DNA from: Synechococcus sp. LA31
GTDB taxonomy: Bacteria > Cyanobacteriota > Cyanobacteriia > PCC-6307 > Cyanobiaceae
DNA: 64,000 nt
Direction: 5' to 3'
NCBI RefSeq assembly: GCF_018502385.1
Contig: NZ_CP075523.1
Location: 1,364,001-1,428,000 of the forward strand
Shown: positions 48,047 to 59,948 of the stretch, piece by piece
Layout: every line of letters begins with the position of its first letter
How positions within the stretch are numbered: position 1 is the first letter of the stretch
Translations under genes and position numbers: made by a program
Notes under the pieces: model-generated
Told to the model about the DNA's origin: nothing
The model's input: only the letters and a program-made list of their open reading frames with translations
Database searches by the model: none

Positions 48047-48900
48047 TGCCCCTTGCTTTGTTCACCTCACCTGGGCCCTTGCTGTTTCAGCTTGGGCCCT
48101 TTTCATTGCGCTGGTATGGGCTGCTGATCGCTGTGGCCGTGCTGCTTGGCCTGATGCTCGCCACACGGCTGGGCAAACAGCGCGGCATTGAGCCGGCCTT
48201 GATCTCCGATCTGCTCCCGGTGCTGGTGCTGGCGGCAGTGGTCGGGGCACGCCTGTACTACGTGGCCTTTGAGTGGCGCCAGTACCAACTCAACTGGCTC
48301 GATGCTCTGGCGATCTGGCGCGGGGGTATCGCCATCCATGGCGCGCTGATCGGTGGCACCTTGGCGGTGATCCTCTACACCCGTTGGCGCAAGATCGCCT
48401 TCTGGAATCTGATGGATGTTCTCCTGCCCTCGGTGGCGCTGGGGCAGGCCATCGGCCGCTGGGGCAACTTCTTCAACTCCGAGGCTTTTGGCCTACCGAC
48501 CGATCTGCCCTGGAAGCTCACCATCCCCTACGCCAATCGGCCGCTCGAATTCCTCGACCAGAGCACTTTCCACCCCACGTTTCTCTATGAATCGATCTGG
48601 AACCTGGGGGTTCTGGCGCTGCTTCTGGTGCTGTTTGAGCGAGGGGTGCGGGGCAAGCTCAACCTGCCCAAGGGGGCCATCAGCTGCACCTACCTCGTGG
48701 CCTACAGCGCTGGGCGTTTCTGGATTGAAGGGCTGCGAATCGACCCGCTCTGCCTGATGGGCACACCGCCCTACTGCGATGGAGGACTGCGCATGGCTCA
48801 GCTGGTGAGCCTGGCCCTGATCGCCCTTGGGGCCTTGGGGCTTTACTGGCTTTACGGCCGGCGCCAACCGCTGCCCGATCCCAGTGGAGTCCAGGCATGA
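48046..48900 (+). CDS. lgt: Prolipoprotein diacylglyceryl transferase
   Basis: The 284-residue membrane enzyme has the Lgt signature [13 protein letters not shown] and [13 protein letters not shown]. It attaches diacylglycerol to lipobox Cys of prolipoproteins. It overlaps petA by one base and cobM by four. Confidence 0.95.
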   Translation: MPLALFTSPGPLLFQLGPFSLRWYGLLIAVAVLLGLMLATRLGKQRGIEPALISDLLPVLVLAAVVGARLYYVAFEWRQYQLNWLDALAIWRGGIAIHGALIGGTLAVILYTRWRKIAFWNLMDVLLPSVALGQAIGRWGNFFNSEAFGLPTDLPWKLTIPYANRPLEFLDQSTFHPTFLYESIWNLGVLALLLVLFERGVRGKLNLPKGAISCTYLVAYSAGRFWIEGLRIDPLCLMGTPPYCDGGLRMAQLVSLALIALGALGLYWLYGRRQPLPDPSGVQA

Positions 48901-49658
48901 GCGGCAAGGTGTGGATCGTGGGTGCAGGGCCGGGCGCGCCGGATCTGCTCACCCTGCGCGCTGCTCGTGTGATCGAGCAGGCCGAGGTGCTGATCTGGAC
49001 CGATTCGCTGGTGAACCCTCAGCTGGCTGCCATGGCACCTGAGCACTGCGAACGGGTTCGCACCAGCACCCTCACCCTGGAAGAGGTGATGGACGTGATG
49101 CTCGATCGCGCCGCTCGTGGCCAACGGGTGGTGCGTCTCCACGATGGCGACACCTGCCTGTACAGCGCCCTGCACGAGCAGCTCTGCCGGCTGCAGGATG
49201 CTGAGGTTGACGTGGAGGTGGTGCCTGGACTGAGCGCCTACCAGGCCACAGCCGCGGCTCTGCAGGCTGAACTCACCATTCCCGGCCTGGTGCAAACCAT
49301 CCTGCTCAGCCGGGCTGGTGGCCGCACCGGGGTTCCAGAGCGCGAACGGCTCGAGCAGCTGGCCTCCCTGCAGGCCTCCCTCTGCTTGTATCTGAGCGCG
49401 AGGCACGTGGAAGAGGTGCAAGCTGAGCTGCTCCAGCATTACCCCGCCGACACCCCTGTGGCCATCGCCTACCGGGTGAGCTGGCCAGATCAATGGATCC
49501 AGGTGGTTCCGCTGGCGGAGATGGCCCAGGTGAGCCAACAGCGCGAGCTGATCCGCACCACGCTTTACGTGGTGAGTCCCGCCCTGGCGCCACCGGGCCA
49601 AGCCCGCTCTCGCCTGTACTCAGCCAGCCATCACCACCTGTTCCGCGGTGGTGCCTGA
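48897..49658 (+). CDS. cobM: Precorrin-4/cobalt-precorrin-4 C11-methyltransferase
   Basis: The 253-residue tetrapyrrole methylase has [18 protein letters not shown] at the start, [15 protein letters not shown], and [20 protein letters not shown]. It methylates C11 in cobalamin (pseudocobalamin) synthesis. ATGA overlap with lgt. Confidence 0.92.
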   Translation: MSGKVWIVGAGPGAPDLLTLRAARVIEQAEVLIWTDSLVNPQLAAMAPEHCERVRTSTLTLEEVMDVMLDRAARGQRVVRLHDGDTCLYSALHEQLCRLQDAEVDVEVVPGLSAYQATAAALQAELTIPGLVQTILLSRAGGRTGVPERERLEQLASLQASLCLYLSARHVEEVQAELLQHYPADTPVAIAYRVSWPDQWIQVVPLAEMAQVSQQRELIRTTLYVVSPALAPPGQARSRLYSASHHHLFRGGA

Positions 49659-49717
49659 AGGCCATCAATTGGAAGGCGATGTTCTAAGGTAAACAGGCGC
49701 GAGCGAACGGCGCACGC

Positions 49718-49789
<72 letters not shown>

Positions 49790-49861
49790 TTTTGAACACG
49801 ATGATCAGGTGACTGTCAGGCTGTTCAGCCCCACAGTTTTCGGCAAGCCGTTTGTGATGTG

Positions 49862-50698
49862 ATGAATCCACGTCACAATGATCCCAACGACGCAGCCAAC
49901 GTGGGCGAAGACGCATCCCCGCTGACCGCTCTTGGCACCTGTTTGAGGGAAGCCCGCGAACAGCGCGGCCTGAGCACCACGGCCCTCGCCGCCAAACTGC
50001 ACATGGGCGAAGAGCAGCTGCTGGCCCTGGAAAGCGGAGATCCGCAACGGCTGCCGGAATTGGTGTTTGTGATCGCCCAGGCACGCCGGATTGCCACAGC
50101 CCTGGAGGTGGACATCAACCCTCTGGTGGAGCCGCTGAAACACCAAAGCGCCAAAACCAAGATCAAGCCAGCCCTCTCGCCGTTGAGCAACACACCGGCC
50201 AGCAGCCAAGAGCGCAGCCGGGCCCAGCTCACAGCCAGGGGTTACACCGAGGCGGCATCGGCCCGGCGTGGACGTGCCACCACGGCGGTTCGCTGGATCG
50301 GCAGCTTGGCCTTACTGGCGGGGTTAGCGGCAGCGGGCCTGTGGGGCTGGCAGCGAGCCCCCGAGCTGGTGGCACAGCTGCTGCCAAAAGCCAACAAACC
50401 CCAAAAGGCGGCTCCCCCCCCGGCACCGGCACCCGCGAAGGTGAGCGCGCCTACTCCCGCCACCGAACTCACCATCCGAGCAACGCAGCCGAGCTGGCTG
50501 GCCGTGCGCACGGCCAACGGCAAGGTGCTGTTTGAAGGCACCTTCAACGGCACCCGCCAGTTCCCCCTCGCCGGCGGGCTGGAGTTGCTGGCCGGTCGGC
50601 CGGATCTGGTGCAGGTGAGCCGTGGTGATCAGCCCGCCAAGCCCCTGGGGCGCATCGATCAGATCCGCTGGGTCAGCTTTAACCCTCCGCCACGCTGA
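49862..50698 (+). CDS. RodZ-like protein with N-terminal helix-turn-helix
   Basis: The N-terminal HTH (about 25-90: LREAREQRGLSTTALAAKLHMGEEQLLALE) is followed by a basic linker, one transmembrane helix (about 142-163), an Ala/Pro-rich linker and a C-terminal DUF4115-like beta domain (SWLAVRTANGKVLFEGTFNG). This is the RodZ layout, which anchors MreB in rod-shaped cells. ATG 49862 is preferred to GTG 49859. Convergent with ppx, overlapping by 20 bases. Confidence 0.85.
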   Translation: MNPRHNDPNDAANVGEDASPLTALGTCLREAREQRGLSTTALAAKLHMGEEQLLALESGDPQRLPELVFVIAQARRIATALEVDINPLVEPLKHQSAKTKIKPALSPLSNTPASSQERSRAQLTARGYTEAASARRGRATTAVRWIGSLALLAGLAAAGLWGWQRAPELVAQLLPKANKPQKAAPPPAPAPAKVSAPTPATELTIRATQPSWLAVRTANGKVLFEGTFNGTRQFPLAGGLELLAGRPDLVQVSRGDQPAKPLGRIDQIRWVSFNPPPR

Positions 50699-52286
50699 TT
50701 CCAACCCCTACTGCTTCCTCCACCGCCGCGGCGCAACCCGCCAGGCTCCAGCGCTCCAGGCTGAGGTCTTGACCGGCCTGGATTGGCTCCAACCGGATCG
50801 TGCAGCCGTTGCTGCCATCGCGGCACAGCTGCAGGCCTGCCAGGACTGGCTCGGGCCGGCGATCGAGTGCCACCGCCATGCGCAACAACAGCGCCATCGC
50901 AGCCACCGTGCGCCGCTGCTCGCGCCCTTCGATCAACTGCCACGACTCATGCCGTTTCTTGGGCAGTGAGCGGCGGTGATAACGGGCGATGGCCGCCACC
51001 ATCAGATGCTCCAGGTCGGAGTAGCCCAGCAGCTCGCCGTGGCGAATCAGATACCAGCTGTGCTTGTGATACGAGCCGGTATTGATGTGCTGGCCGCAGC
51101 TGTGCAGCATCGCCGCGGCCCAGAGCAACTGGCGGCCGCTGCCGTCGTCTTGGTGCAACAGCCCCTGCCCCTGGCTGTAGAGGCTGTGGGCGTAAGCCGC
51201 CACCCGCTCGGCTCGCGGCACATCCACCTTGTAGCGCTGAGCCAGGTGCAGCACGGTGCGCTGGCGGATGCTGCTCTGGAAGGCAAAGCGATCCACGATC
51301 AGATCGTTGCGCAGCATCCAGTCCACGATCAGGCCTTCGCGAAGAGCCCGCTCGCAGATCACCAGCTCCTGCACACCGAGCATCTCCATGGCGGTCTGAA
51401 GAATCAGCGCACCCGGCACGATGATCTCAGCGCGACGCTCATTCAGTTCCGGCAGAGCACGGCGTTGGGCCGGCGTGAGGCTGAGCAGGCGGGTCACCAA
51501 TTGATCCAGCCGCTGTCGGCTCACGCGGTAGCCCTGCATGCGCAAGGGTGGCCGCGGATCCTCAGCCGCCGCCAGCGCTCCGATCGCCATCGCCGTGCCG
51601 CTGGTGGCCACCATCACCGGCGCCTCACCGTGCTGGAGCTGCTGACGCACCTGCAGCACCGCTGGCTCCAGAGAGCCCTGGATGAAAGCCCGCAGGAACT
51701 CCACCCGCTTGGGCGGTAGCGGCTCCTCGCGCACGAAATCACGCTGCAGGCGCACCGCTCCCACCCGCGTGCTGGTGAGCGCGCGGGCATCACGGCCATC
51801 AGCGAGCACCAACTCCGTGGACCCACCACCGATATCCAAGATCAAATGGGGCTGATCTCCGAAGGCCATGCCCGAGAGCACCCCCAAATAGATCAGGCGG
51901 GCCTCCTCAGGGCCGCTCACCAGATCAACCTCCAGGCCGAGATGTTCCTGGATGGATTGCAGAAAATCGCGCCCGTTGGGGGCCTCTCGCACCGCACTGG
52001 TGGCGGCGGTCACCACATCGCTGGGCTCCACGCCATGGCTGGCTGCCAACGCACGGCAGTGGCGCAGGGTGGTGAAGGCGCGCTCGATCGCCTCGGGGGT
52101 GAGGTTGCCGGTGTCGGGCTCGCGCTCCCCCAACCGCGTTGTGGATTTCTCCGTGAGAATCACCGAGAAGGTGCGCAACTCCATATCCACCGCAGCAACG
52201 AGCAGGTGAATGGAGTTGGTGCCGATATCAATGCCCGCAACGGGGCGAACGGAGCTCCCGATGGAGCGGTTGGGAGACTCGCTCAC
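50679..52286 (-). CDS. ppx: Exopolyphosphatase/guanosine pentaphosphatase (Ppx/GppA family)
   Basis: The N-terminal ASKHA fold has AGIDIGTNSIHLLV and LILDIGGGSTELVLADG. The C-terminal HD-like half has AAMLHSCGQHINTGSYHKHS. It degrades polyphosphate from the chain ends. Start is either GTG 52286 (VSESPN) or GTG 52322; I prefer 52286. Confidence 0.93.
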   Translation of the reverse strand: MSESPNRSIGSSVRPVAGIDIGTNSIHLLVAAVDMELRTFSVILTEKSTTRLGEREPDTGNLTPEAIERAFTTLRHCRALAASHGVEPSDVVTAATSAVREAPNGRDFLQSIQEHLGLEVDLVSGPEEARLIYLGVLSGMAFGDQPHLILDIGGGSTELVLADGRDARALTSTRVGAVRLQRDFVREEPLPPKRVEFLRAFIQGSLEPAVLQVRQQLQHGEAPVMVATSGTAMAIGALAAAEDPRPPLRMQGYRVSRQRLDQLVTRLLSLTPAQRRALPELNERRAEIIVPGALILQTAMEMLGVQELVICERALREGLIVDWMLRNDLIVDRFAFQSSIRQRTVLHLAQRYKVDVPRAERVAAYAHSLYSQGQGLLHQDDGSGRQLLWAAAMLHSCGQHINTGSYHKHSWYLIRHGELLGYSDLEHLMVAAIARYHRRSLPKKRHESWQLIEGREQRRTVAAMALLLRMAVALDRRPEPVLAGLQLCRDGSNGCTIRLEPIQAGQDLSLERWSLAGCAAAVEEAVGVGISVAEG

Positions 52287-52378
52287 GCCGCCATGGCCTT
52301 TCGCGCTGCGCCAGTGTTGCACTGCTCCTGGCCTCAGCCGGCAGCCCTAGGGTTTGCGCCACGTTGTGACATGGCGAA

Positions 52379-53290
52379 TTGGCAGCGGCAGAGGCTCCCC
52401 TGGCACAGCTGCAGGCCTGGTTGGCCCTGCTCCGGTGGGATAAACCGAGCGGGCGGCTGATCCTGCTGATCCCAGCGGGCTGGAGCCTGTGGTTGCTGCC
52501 TCAGGCTCCACCACCGGCGGTGCTGGTGGGCTGGATCGTGCTGGGTGGCCTGGCGGTGAGCGGTGCAGGCTGCGTGGCCAACGACCTCTGGGACCGCCGC
52601 ATCGATCCCCTGGTGGAGCGGACCCGGCAGCGGCCCTTGGCCAGCGGCCGCATCGGGGTTGGCGGCGCCCTAGTGCTCCTGGTGATGTGCCTGCTGGCCG
52701 CCCTTGCTGTTGTGCTCTGGGGCCTGCCAGCCGGCAGCCGAAGCCTCTGCCTGCTTCTGGCGGTCGCAGCTCTACCGCCGGTGCTGCTGTACCCCTCAGC
52801 CAAGCGCTGGTTTGGCTACCCCCAGGCGGTGTTGGCGATCTGTTGGGGCTTTGCTGTGCTGATTCCCTGGGCCGCTGCCCAGGGTTCTCTGCAGGGGGGG
52901 TGGCCGCTGGCGGCGGTGTGGCTGGCCACCTGCCTGTGGACCTTCGGCTTCGACACCGTTTATGCCATGGCGGATCAAGACGACGACGCCCGTGTGGGCG
53001 TGCGCAGCTCGGCCCTGAGCCTTGGCAAGCGAGCCCCGTTGGTGGTGGGCCTCTGCTACGGGTGTGCCGCGCTACTCGTGGCCTGGGCCGCTGCCCTGCA
53101 AGGCGTGAACGGTTGGTTCTGGGGGCTGTGGCTGCTGGCCTGCGCCGGCTGGCTACGGGAAGCATGGCGGCTGCAGCGCCCCCACTTACCCCGCTCCGCC
53201 TTTGGCCTGCACTTTCGCCACCAGGTGTTGCTCGGGGCCCTGGTGCTACTGGCGCTGGTGGTGGGCCGCAGCGGTGGTCTCACCCCATGA
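52379..53290 (+). CDS. ubiA: 4-hydroxybenzoate polyprenyltransferase (UbiA family, plastoquinone synthesis)
   Basis: The 303-residue UbiA-family enzyme has the first Asp-rich motif NDLWDRRIDPLVERT and a second DTVYAMADQDDD. Several membrane helices. It attaches a prenyl chain to 4-hydroxybenzoate for plastoquinone in cyanobacteria. TTG start at 52379. Overlaps the S66 peptidase by four bases. Confidence 0.93.
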   Translation: MAAAEAPLAQLQAWLALLRWDKPSGRLILLIPAGWSLWLLPQAPPPAVLVGWIVLGGLAVSGAGCVANDLWDRRIDPLVERTRQRPLASGRIGVGGALVLLVMCLLAALAVVLWGLPAGSRSLCLLLAVAALPPVLLYPSAKRWFGYPQAVLAICWGFAVLIPWAAAQGSLQGGWPLAAVWLATCLWTFGFDTVYAMADQDDDARVGVRSSALSLGKRAPLVVGLCYGCAALLVAWAAALQGVNGWFWGLWLLACAGWLREAWRLQRPHLPRSAFGLHFRHQVLLGALVLLALVVGRSGGLTP

Positions 53291-54171
53291 CCGTCTGGCC
53301 AGCGCCGCTGCAAGCGGGGGATCGGGTGCAGCTGGCTGCCGCCAGTTCGGCGTTGCAGCCCGATGCCCTCGAGCGCATGGAGGCGGGCATCGCCGTGCTG
53401 GAGGGATGGGGACTGCAGGTGGATCGGCACCGCGAGCCTCTGCGCCGCTGGGGCCACCTGGCCGGTAGCGACCCGCAGCGCCTAGCCGACCTCAACCCCT
53501 CTGCTCCCCTGGTGGCCGGCCTACGGGGAGGCTGGGGATCGGCGAGGCTGCTGGAGCTCGCCAGCGAACCCGCAGCCCATGGGGTGCCCCACTGGCTACT
53601 GGGGTTCTCTGATCTCACGTCGCTGCTATGGGCGCGGCAGGCGGCCGGCCACACCGGCGGCATCCATGGGCCGATGCTCACCAGCCTGGCGGCCGAGCCA
53701 GCCTGGAGCCAGGAGCGGCTGCGGCAACTGCTGTTTGGTGAACCTCTTACTGACCTGGAGGGCAGCAGCTGGCAGCCGGGTGTCGCGGAAGGGCCGCTGC
53801 TGGTGGGCAACCTCACGGTGGCCACCCATCTCCTTGGCACGCGCCATCTCCCCGATCTGCGTGGGGCTGTGCTGGTGCTGGAAGACATCGGCGAAGCGCC
53901 CTACCGCCTCGATCGGATGCTCACCCACTGGCGCCTCTGCGGCGCCCTGCAGCAGCTTGCCGGGATCGGCTTTGGCAGCTTCAGCGGCTGCAGCGACTCC
54001 GGCTCACCCCTCAGCTGGCGGGAGGTGCTGCAGGAGCGCACCGCTGACCTAGGCATCCCGGTACTGGCCGATCTACCGGTGGGCCATGAACCGGGCAATG
54101 CAGCCCTGCCCATCGGCCAAAGGGTGCGGCTCGATGCCGGGCGCTCTGCGCTGACGCTGCTTCAGGCCTGA
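53287..54171 (+). CDS. S66 family LD-carboxypeptidase
   Basis: The 294-residue protein has [13 protein letters not shown], the nucleophile Ser in [12 protein letters not shown], and the Glu in [16 protein letters not shown], fitting family S66 (LdcA/MccF). It probably trims murein tetrapeptides for recycling. ATG 53287; the longer frame from 52489 is out of phase with ubiA and spurious. Confidence 0.9.
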   Translation: MTVWPAPLQAGDRVQLAAASSALQPDALERMEAGIAVLEGWGLQVDRHREPLRRWGHLAGSDPQRLADLNPSAPLVAGLRGGWGSARLLELASEPAAHGVPHWLLGFSDLTSLLWARQAAGHTGGIHGPMLTSLAAEPAWSQERLRQLLFGEPLTDLEGSSWQPGVAEGPLLVGNLTVATHLLGTRHLPDLRGAVLVLEDIGEAPYRLDRMLTHWRLCGALQQLAGIGFGSFSGCSDSGSPLSWREVLQERTADLGIPVLADLPVGHEPGNAALPIGQRVRLDAGRSALTLLQA

Positions 54172-54845
54172 CGCCCCGCCAGCACCGCCTCCGCAATGGT
54201 GAGATCAAAAGGGGTGGTGATTTTGATGTTGGCCGGCGACGACTCCATCACCTTCACCGCCCAGCCCAGGCGCTCAAACAGCGACGCGTCATCGGTAACG
54301 CTCCAACCCTCGGTGCGGGCCTGCGCGTGGGCCCGGCGAAGCTGCTCCACCGGAAACCCCTGGGGAGTCTGGGCCCCCCAGAGCTGGGCGCGATCGGGGG
54401 TGTCCTGAATCACCCCGGCGCCATCCACCCGCTTGATCGTGTCGGTCACGGGGGCCGCCGCAATCACCGCCTCACCGGCCTGCACAGCCGCTGCGCAGCG
54501 ATCGATCAGCGCCGGATCCACCAGGCAGCGGGCACCGTCGTGGATCAAGACCGACTCAGCCATGGCCGGCAAGGCCGCCAAGCCATTGCAGACGGAATCC
54601 TGGCGGGTGTCGCCGCCCTGGATCCACACCACCGGGCGCTGAGGTCGAGCCGCATGCACCAGCGCCTCGATATCGGCCTGATCCACCGGCTGTCCCACGA
54701 TGCCGATCCAACCGATCGAACGCGAGGCCAGGGCGGCATCGAGAGTCCAGGCGAGCACAGGCCTGCCCGCCACCTCCAGCAGCAGCTTGTTGCGCTCAGC
54801 CCCCATGCGGCGGCCGCTACCGGCACAAGCGATCAGCAAATGCAT
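54162..54845 (-). CDS. ispD: 2-C-methyl-D-erythritol 4-phosphate cytidylyltransferase
   Basis: The 227-residue MEP-pathway enzyme has the nucleotide motif [26 protein letters not shown], and [10 protein letters not shown]. It makes CDP-ME for isoprenoids (carotenoids, chlorophyll phytol, quinones). ATG 54845 (MHLLIACAG) is chosen over the upstream codon at 54872. Convergent with the S66 gene. Confidence 0.95.
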   Translation of the reverse strand: MHLLIACAGSGRRMGAERNKLLLEVAGRPVLAWTLDAALASRSIGWIGIVGQPVDQADIEALVHAARPQRPVVWIQGGDTRQDSVCNGLAALPAMAESVLIHDGARCLVDPALIDRCAAAVQAGEAVIAAAPVTDTIKRVDGAGVIQDTPDRAQLWGAQTPQGFPVEQLRRAHAQARTEGWSVTDDASLFERLGWAVKVMESSPANIKITTPFDLTIAEAVLAGRQA

Positions 54846-54906
54846 AGACGCGCTGGAGCTGAGTAATCCCACCTACATACAATCAGCCAACGCTCCGCCT
54901 GCGGCC

Positions 54907-55740
54907 ATGCGCGTTCTGTTTCTAGTTCCAGGCGGCATGGCAGCCCAACTCCAGGCGCTGCCCGCAGCAGCGCGAGTCGCCGAGGCACTCAGTGCCCAGA
55001 TTCAGGTGGCCTGCGCGCCCGCAGCCGGTGGTGCTTGGAGCCTGCTGCCGGCGGTGGAGAAGCTGATCCCGTTCGATTTCAACGGCAACCCCACCCTGGC
55101 CGACTGGGCCAACCTGCTCGGCAACGTGCGCGAACCCGATTTCCAGGCCTGCATCAACCTGGCCAGCGGCCGCCAGGTGGATCTGATGCTCTCGATGAGC
55201 CACGTTCCCAACCGTGTGGCCAGGGGTGGCTTCTCCGCCACCAGCCGCGTGCAACCTCAAGCGGGCTGGCAAGCGCAGGCCATGGCGGCCTATCTCAACC
55301 CGCTGGGGGTGGAGCTCGATGCCAATGCCTTCCGGCTGGCGCTGCCCAAAGCAGCGCTGGAAAAAGCGGCGGCCCAACTGCCCTCCGGCCAAGGGCCTGC
55401 CCTGCTGCTGGCGCCAGCCGGGGGAGCCAACGACTGGCCCAACAACCACTGGCAGCAGCTGCCGGAGCTGATCAGCAGCAAATTGCCCGACCTGCGCGTG
55501 GTGCACGCCCTTCCCAACGCCAAGCCGCTCCAGCGCGCCGCCCAGATAGCCAGCTGCGACGTTGTGCTCAGCAGCGATCCGATCACCAGCGAACTAGCCC
55601 TGCTGGCCGGCATGCCGCTGGTGGCCCTGGGGCGCTCCAGTGCCGATCTACCCAACCGTCAGGGGGTTCAGGGGGTGGGCAGCGGAGCGCTCGCCTCGCT
55701 CCAGCCGGCTGAGGTGCTGCAGGCCCTCGGCCTGGGATGA
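54907..55740 (+). CDS. Glycosyltransferase family 9-like protein
   Basis: The 277-residue protein has the GT-B fold of GT9 heptosyltransferases, including VLFLVPGGMAAQLQALPAAA and ALLLAPAGGANDWPNNHW. It is shorter and lacks some heptosyltransferase motifs. It could be a divergent surface-polysaccharide enzyme. Its stop overlaps the K+ channel start. Confidence 0.7.
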   Translation: MRVLFLVPGGMAAQLQALPAAARVAEALSAQIQVACAPAAGGAWSLLPAVEKLIPFDFNGNPTLADWANLLGNVREPDFQACINLASGRQVDLMLSMSHVPNRVARGGFSATSRVQPQAGWQAQAMAAYLNPLGVELDANAFRLALPKAALEKAAAQLPSGQGPALLLAPAGGANDWPNNHWQQLPELISSKLPDLRVVHALPNAKPLQRAAQIASCDVVLSSDPITSELALLAGMPLVALGRSSADLPNRQGVQGVGSGALASLQPAEVLQALGLG

Positions 55741-56840
55741 AACGCCAGCGGCGCTCCAGCCGGCGGCGGCGCGGCCTGCGCGGCCTGATCGCCAGCCAAC
55801 CCTGGGCAGGCCCGCTGCTGGCCCTAGCCCTGGTGGTGAACGGAGGTGCCCTCGGCTACCGCTTCACCGAAGGCTGGGACTGGGGGGATTGCTACTGGAT
55901 GGTGCTGATCACGCTCAGCACCTTGGGCTTCAGCGATGAGCACACACCGCTGATTCACACCGGCGGCCGCATCGTGACGGCGCTCTTGCTGGTGGGCGGG
56001 TTGGTGGTGGTGCAACAGACCATCCAGAAACTGCTGGAATTAACCAACGCCGGCTATTTCCGGCGGTTGCGGGAACGGCGCTACCGCCAACTGCTCAAAC
56101 GCACGATGAACCGACACGTGATTCTCTGCGGCTACGGCCGAATCGGGCGTGAGATCGCCGAACAGCTCAGCGGTGAGGGCGTGCCGCTGCTGGTGGTGGA
56201 AAACGATGCCGACCGCATTGAAGAAGCGCAGCAGCGGGCTCTGAAGGTGCTACAAGGCGACGCCACCCTGGATGAAACCCTTGAGGAAGCCGGCATCCAT
56301 CACTGCCGTGCTCTGGTGGCAGCCCTGCCCAGTAATGCGGCCAATCTCTACGTGATCCTCAGCGCCCGCGGCCTAGCGCCCCGCACGCGTTTAATCGCCC
56401 GCGCCGATAGCGAGGAGGCCGAAGGCAAGCTGCGCCTGGCGGGGGCCGACCAGGTGGTGAGCCCCTACGTGGCCGGTGGCCGCACGATGGCAGCCACCGC
56501 CCTGCGCCCCCTGGCGGTGACCTTCATGGATCTACTGGCCGGCAGCGACTGCGAAGTGGAGGAGTTTCTGCTCAGCGAAGACCCCAGTCAGCTGGGAGAT
56601 CTCAATGGGTCCAGCCTGGCGGAACTGCAGCTGGGCCGCCGCAGTGGTGCTTTGGTGCTGGCGATCCGCAACCCTGATCCCACCGGCTCCGCCACCGACT
56701 CCTTGATCGCCAATCCGGGCGGTGGCGTGCGCCTCGCTCCCGGCCAGCTGCTGGTGGTGATGGGCAGCCAGGAACAGCTGCAGCGCTTCGGAGCGTTGCT
56801 GGGCAATGGCCTGTCCAGTGTGGAGAGCATGCCCGCCTGA
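55737..56840 (+). CDS. Two-helix potassium channel with RCK/TrkA-N domain
   Basis: Two transmembrane helices (about 23-43 and 78-95) flank a pore loop, followed by a Rossmann TrkA-N domain ([18 protein letters not shown]) and a TrkA-C-like domain. The selectivity filter reads TLGFSD (62-67) in place of the usual TVGYGD, so selectivity may be altered. ATGA overlap with the preceding gene. Confidence 0.88.
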   Translation: MKRQRRSSRRRRGLRGLIASQPWAGPLLALALVVNGGALGYRFTEGWDWGDCYWMVLITLSTLGFSDEHTPLIHTGGRIVTALLLVGGLVVVQQTIQKLLELTNAGYFRRLRERRYRQLLKRTMNRHVILCGYGRIGREIAEQLSGEGVPLLVVENDADRIEEAQQRALKVLQGDATLDETLEEAGIHHCRALVAALPSNAANLYVILSARGLAPRTRLIARADSEEAEGKLRLAGADQVVSPYVAGGRTMAATALRPLAVTFMDLLAGSDCEVEEFLLSEDPSQLGDLNGSSLAELQLGRRSGALVLAIRNPDPTGSATDSLIANPGGGVRLAPGQLLVVMGSQEQLQRFGALLGNGLSSVESMPA

Positions 56841-56880
56841 GCGCAGCTCTACGCTCCCCCGAACCCACCCTTCCTTTGCC

Positions 56881-57633
56881 ATGGCTGATGCCACCCCCCT
56901 CGCCGGACAGGTTGCGCTGGTCACCGGCGCCAGCCGCGGCATCGGTGCCGCCATTGCCAAGGAACTAGCGAAAGCTGGGGCCAACGTGGTGGTGAACTAC
57001 GCCAGCTCTCCATCAGCGGCCGAAGCCGTGGTGGCTGAGATCACAGCGGCTGGCGGCAAGGCCTGGGCCCACCAGGCCAACGTGGCTGATGAAGAGCAGG
57101 TGGAAGCGCTGGTGAAGACAGTGCTGGAGAAGGAAGGGCGCCTCGATGTACTGGTGAACAACGCCGGCATCACCCGCGATGGCCTGCTGATGCGCATGAA
57201 GAGCAACGACTGGCAAAGCGTGATCGACCTCAACCTCACCGGCGTGTTCCTCTGCACCCGCTCCGTGAGCCGCTCGATGCTGAAGGCCCGCAGCGGCCGC
57301 ATCATCAACATCACCTCGGTGGTGGGTCTGATGGGCAACCCTGGCCAAGCCAACTACAGCGCCGCCAAAGCTGGCGTGATCGGCCTTACCCGCAGCAGCG
57401 CCGCTGAATTCGCCAGCCGCGGCGTCACGGTGAACGCAGTGGCCCCCGGCTTCATCGACAGCGACATGACCGCCGAACTCGACAAGGAGCCGATCCTCAA
57501 GGCCATCCCCCTGGGCCGCATGGGCCAACCTGCCGAGGTAGCCAGCGCCGTACGTTTCCTGGCCGCCGATCCTGCCGCGGCTTACATGACCGGCCAGGTG
57601 CTGCAGGTGGATGGCGGCATGGTGATGCGCTAA
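56881..57633 (+). CDS. fabG: 3-oxoacyl-[acyl-carrier-protein] reductase
   Basis: The 250-residue short-chain dehydrogenase has [29 protein letters not shown], and the catalytic Ser, Tyr and Lys (ITSVVG, YSAAKAG). It reduces beta-ketoacyl-ACP with NADPH in fatty acid synthesis. ATG 56881 is the conserved start. Confidence 0.95.
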   Translation: MADATPLAGQVALVTGASRGIGAAIAKELAKAGANVVVNYASSPSAAEAVVAEITAAGGKAWAHQANVADEEQVEALVKTVLEKEGRLDVLVNNAGITRDGLLMRMKSNDWQSVIDLNLTGVFLCTRSVSRSMLKARSGRIINITSVVGLMGNPGQANYSAAKAGVIGLTRSSAAEFASRGVTVNAVAPGFIDSDMTAELDKEPILKAIPLGRMGQPAEVASAVRFLAADPAAAYMTGQVLQVDGGMVMR

Positions 57634-57878
57634 GGGTTCACCGGCTGATTGAGCTCCTCCCGCAGCCTGCGGATGCGCTGCAGCAGCCGCAGGCGCCGGC
57701 TGCGGGTGGTGATGGTGAGAAACAAGCGCAGCGGCACATAGATCAGGGCCATGCCCAGGCCCAAGCCCACCGCGATCAGAAACGCCATCACGTCGCTGCC
57801 GGTGCTGGGATCGGCCAGCACGTCAGTGAGTGGGCCGTTCAGGCTTTCTGCCAGAGCCTCGCCGAAGCTGTCCTGCAT
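57630..57878 (-). CDS. Small conserved-looking membrane protein
   Basis: The 82-residue protein has one or two hydrophobic segments ([25 protein letters not shown]) and a basic Arg-rich end. No function recognised. Convergent with fabG. The 125 bases between it and groL contain no CIRCE-like repeat. Confidence 0.7.
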   Translation of the reverse strand: MQDSFGEALAESLNGPLTDVLADPSTGSDVMAFLIAVGLGLGMALIYVPLRLFLTITTRSRRLRLLQRIRRLREELNQPVNP

Positions 57879-57922
57879 GGGTGAACCCTATCGGCCACGG
57901 GGCGGGAGCGCACCGCTGCTGA

Positions 57923-59671
<1,749 letters not shown>

Positions 59672-59687
59672 TCCCGACGCCGGATCC

Positions 59688-59897
59688 CTACAGGGCTCGC
59701 ACGAGGCGGGCATGAATCCGGCAGACCGCGAGGGCTTCACGGGGCGGGTCGTTACAGAGCCGCCCCAGCTCTCGGTTCAAAGCCTGCAGTTCACCCATCG
59801 GTAGACCGGCCACCGGCACCGCCATGAACAGCCCACCCAGGGCCAGCGGCACCAGCGAATGCAACCGCGGGGAGGACATCAGCTCCTCCTGAGACAT
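59688..59897 (-). CDS. Small exported hypothetical protein
   Basis: The 69-residue protein has a hydrophobic signal-like segment (LVPLALGGLFMAVPVAGLP) and two Cys in the mature part (LCNDPPREALAVCRIH). Function unknown. ATG 59897 or 59879. It is convergent with groL. Confidence 0.65.
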   Translation of the reverse strand: MSQEELMSSPRLHSLVPLALGGLFMAVPVAGLPMGELQALNRELGRLCNDPPREALAVCRIHARLVRAL

Positions 59898-59948
59898 TTA
59901 AGACTCACCCAGCATGACAGCTGCGCGACTGTCCTCAGGGGGTCGGCT

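Noticed and set aside
52489-53286. Long N-terminal extension of the S66 peptidase frame
   Set aside because: It lies inside ubiA out of phase and reads as Arg/Gly/Pro-rich noise; the conserved S66 protein starts at ATG 53287.
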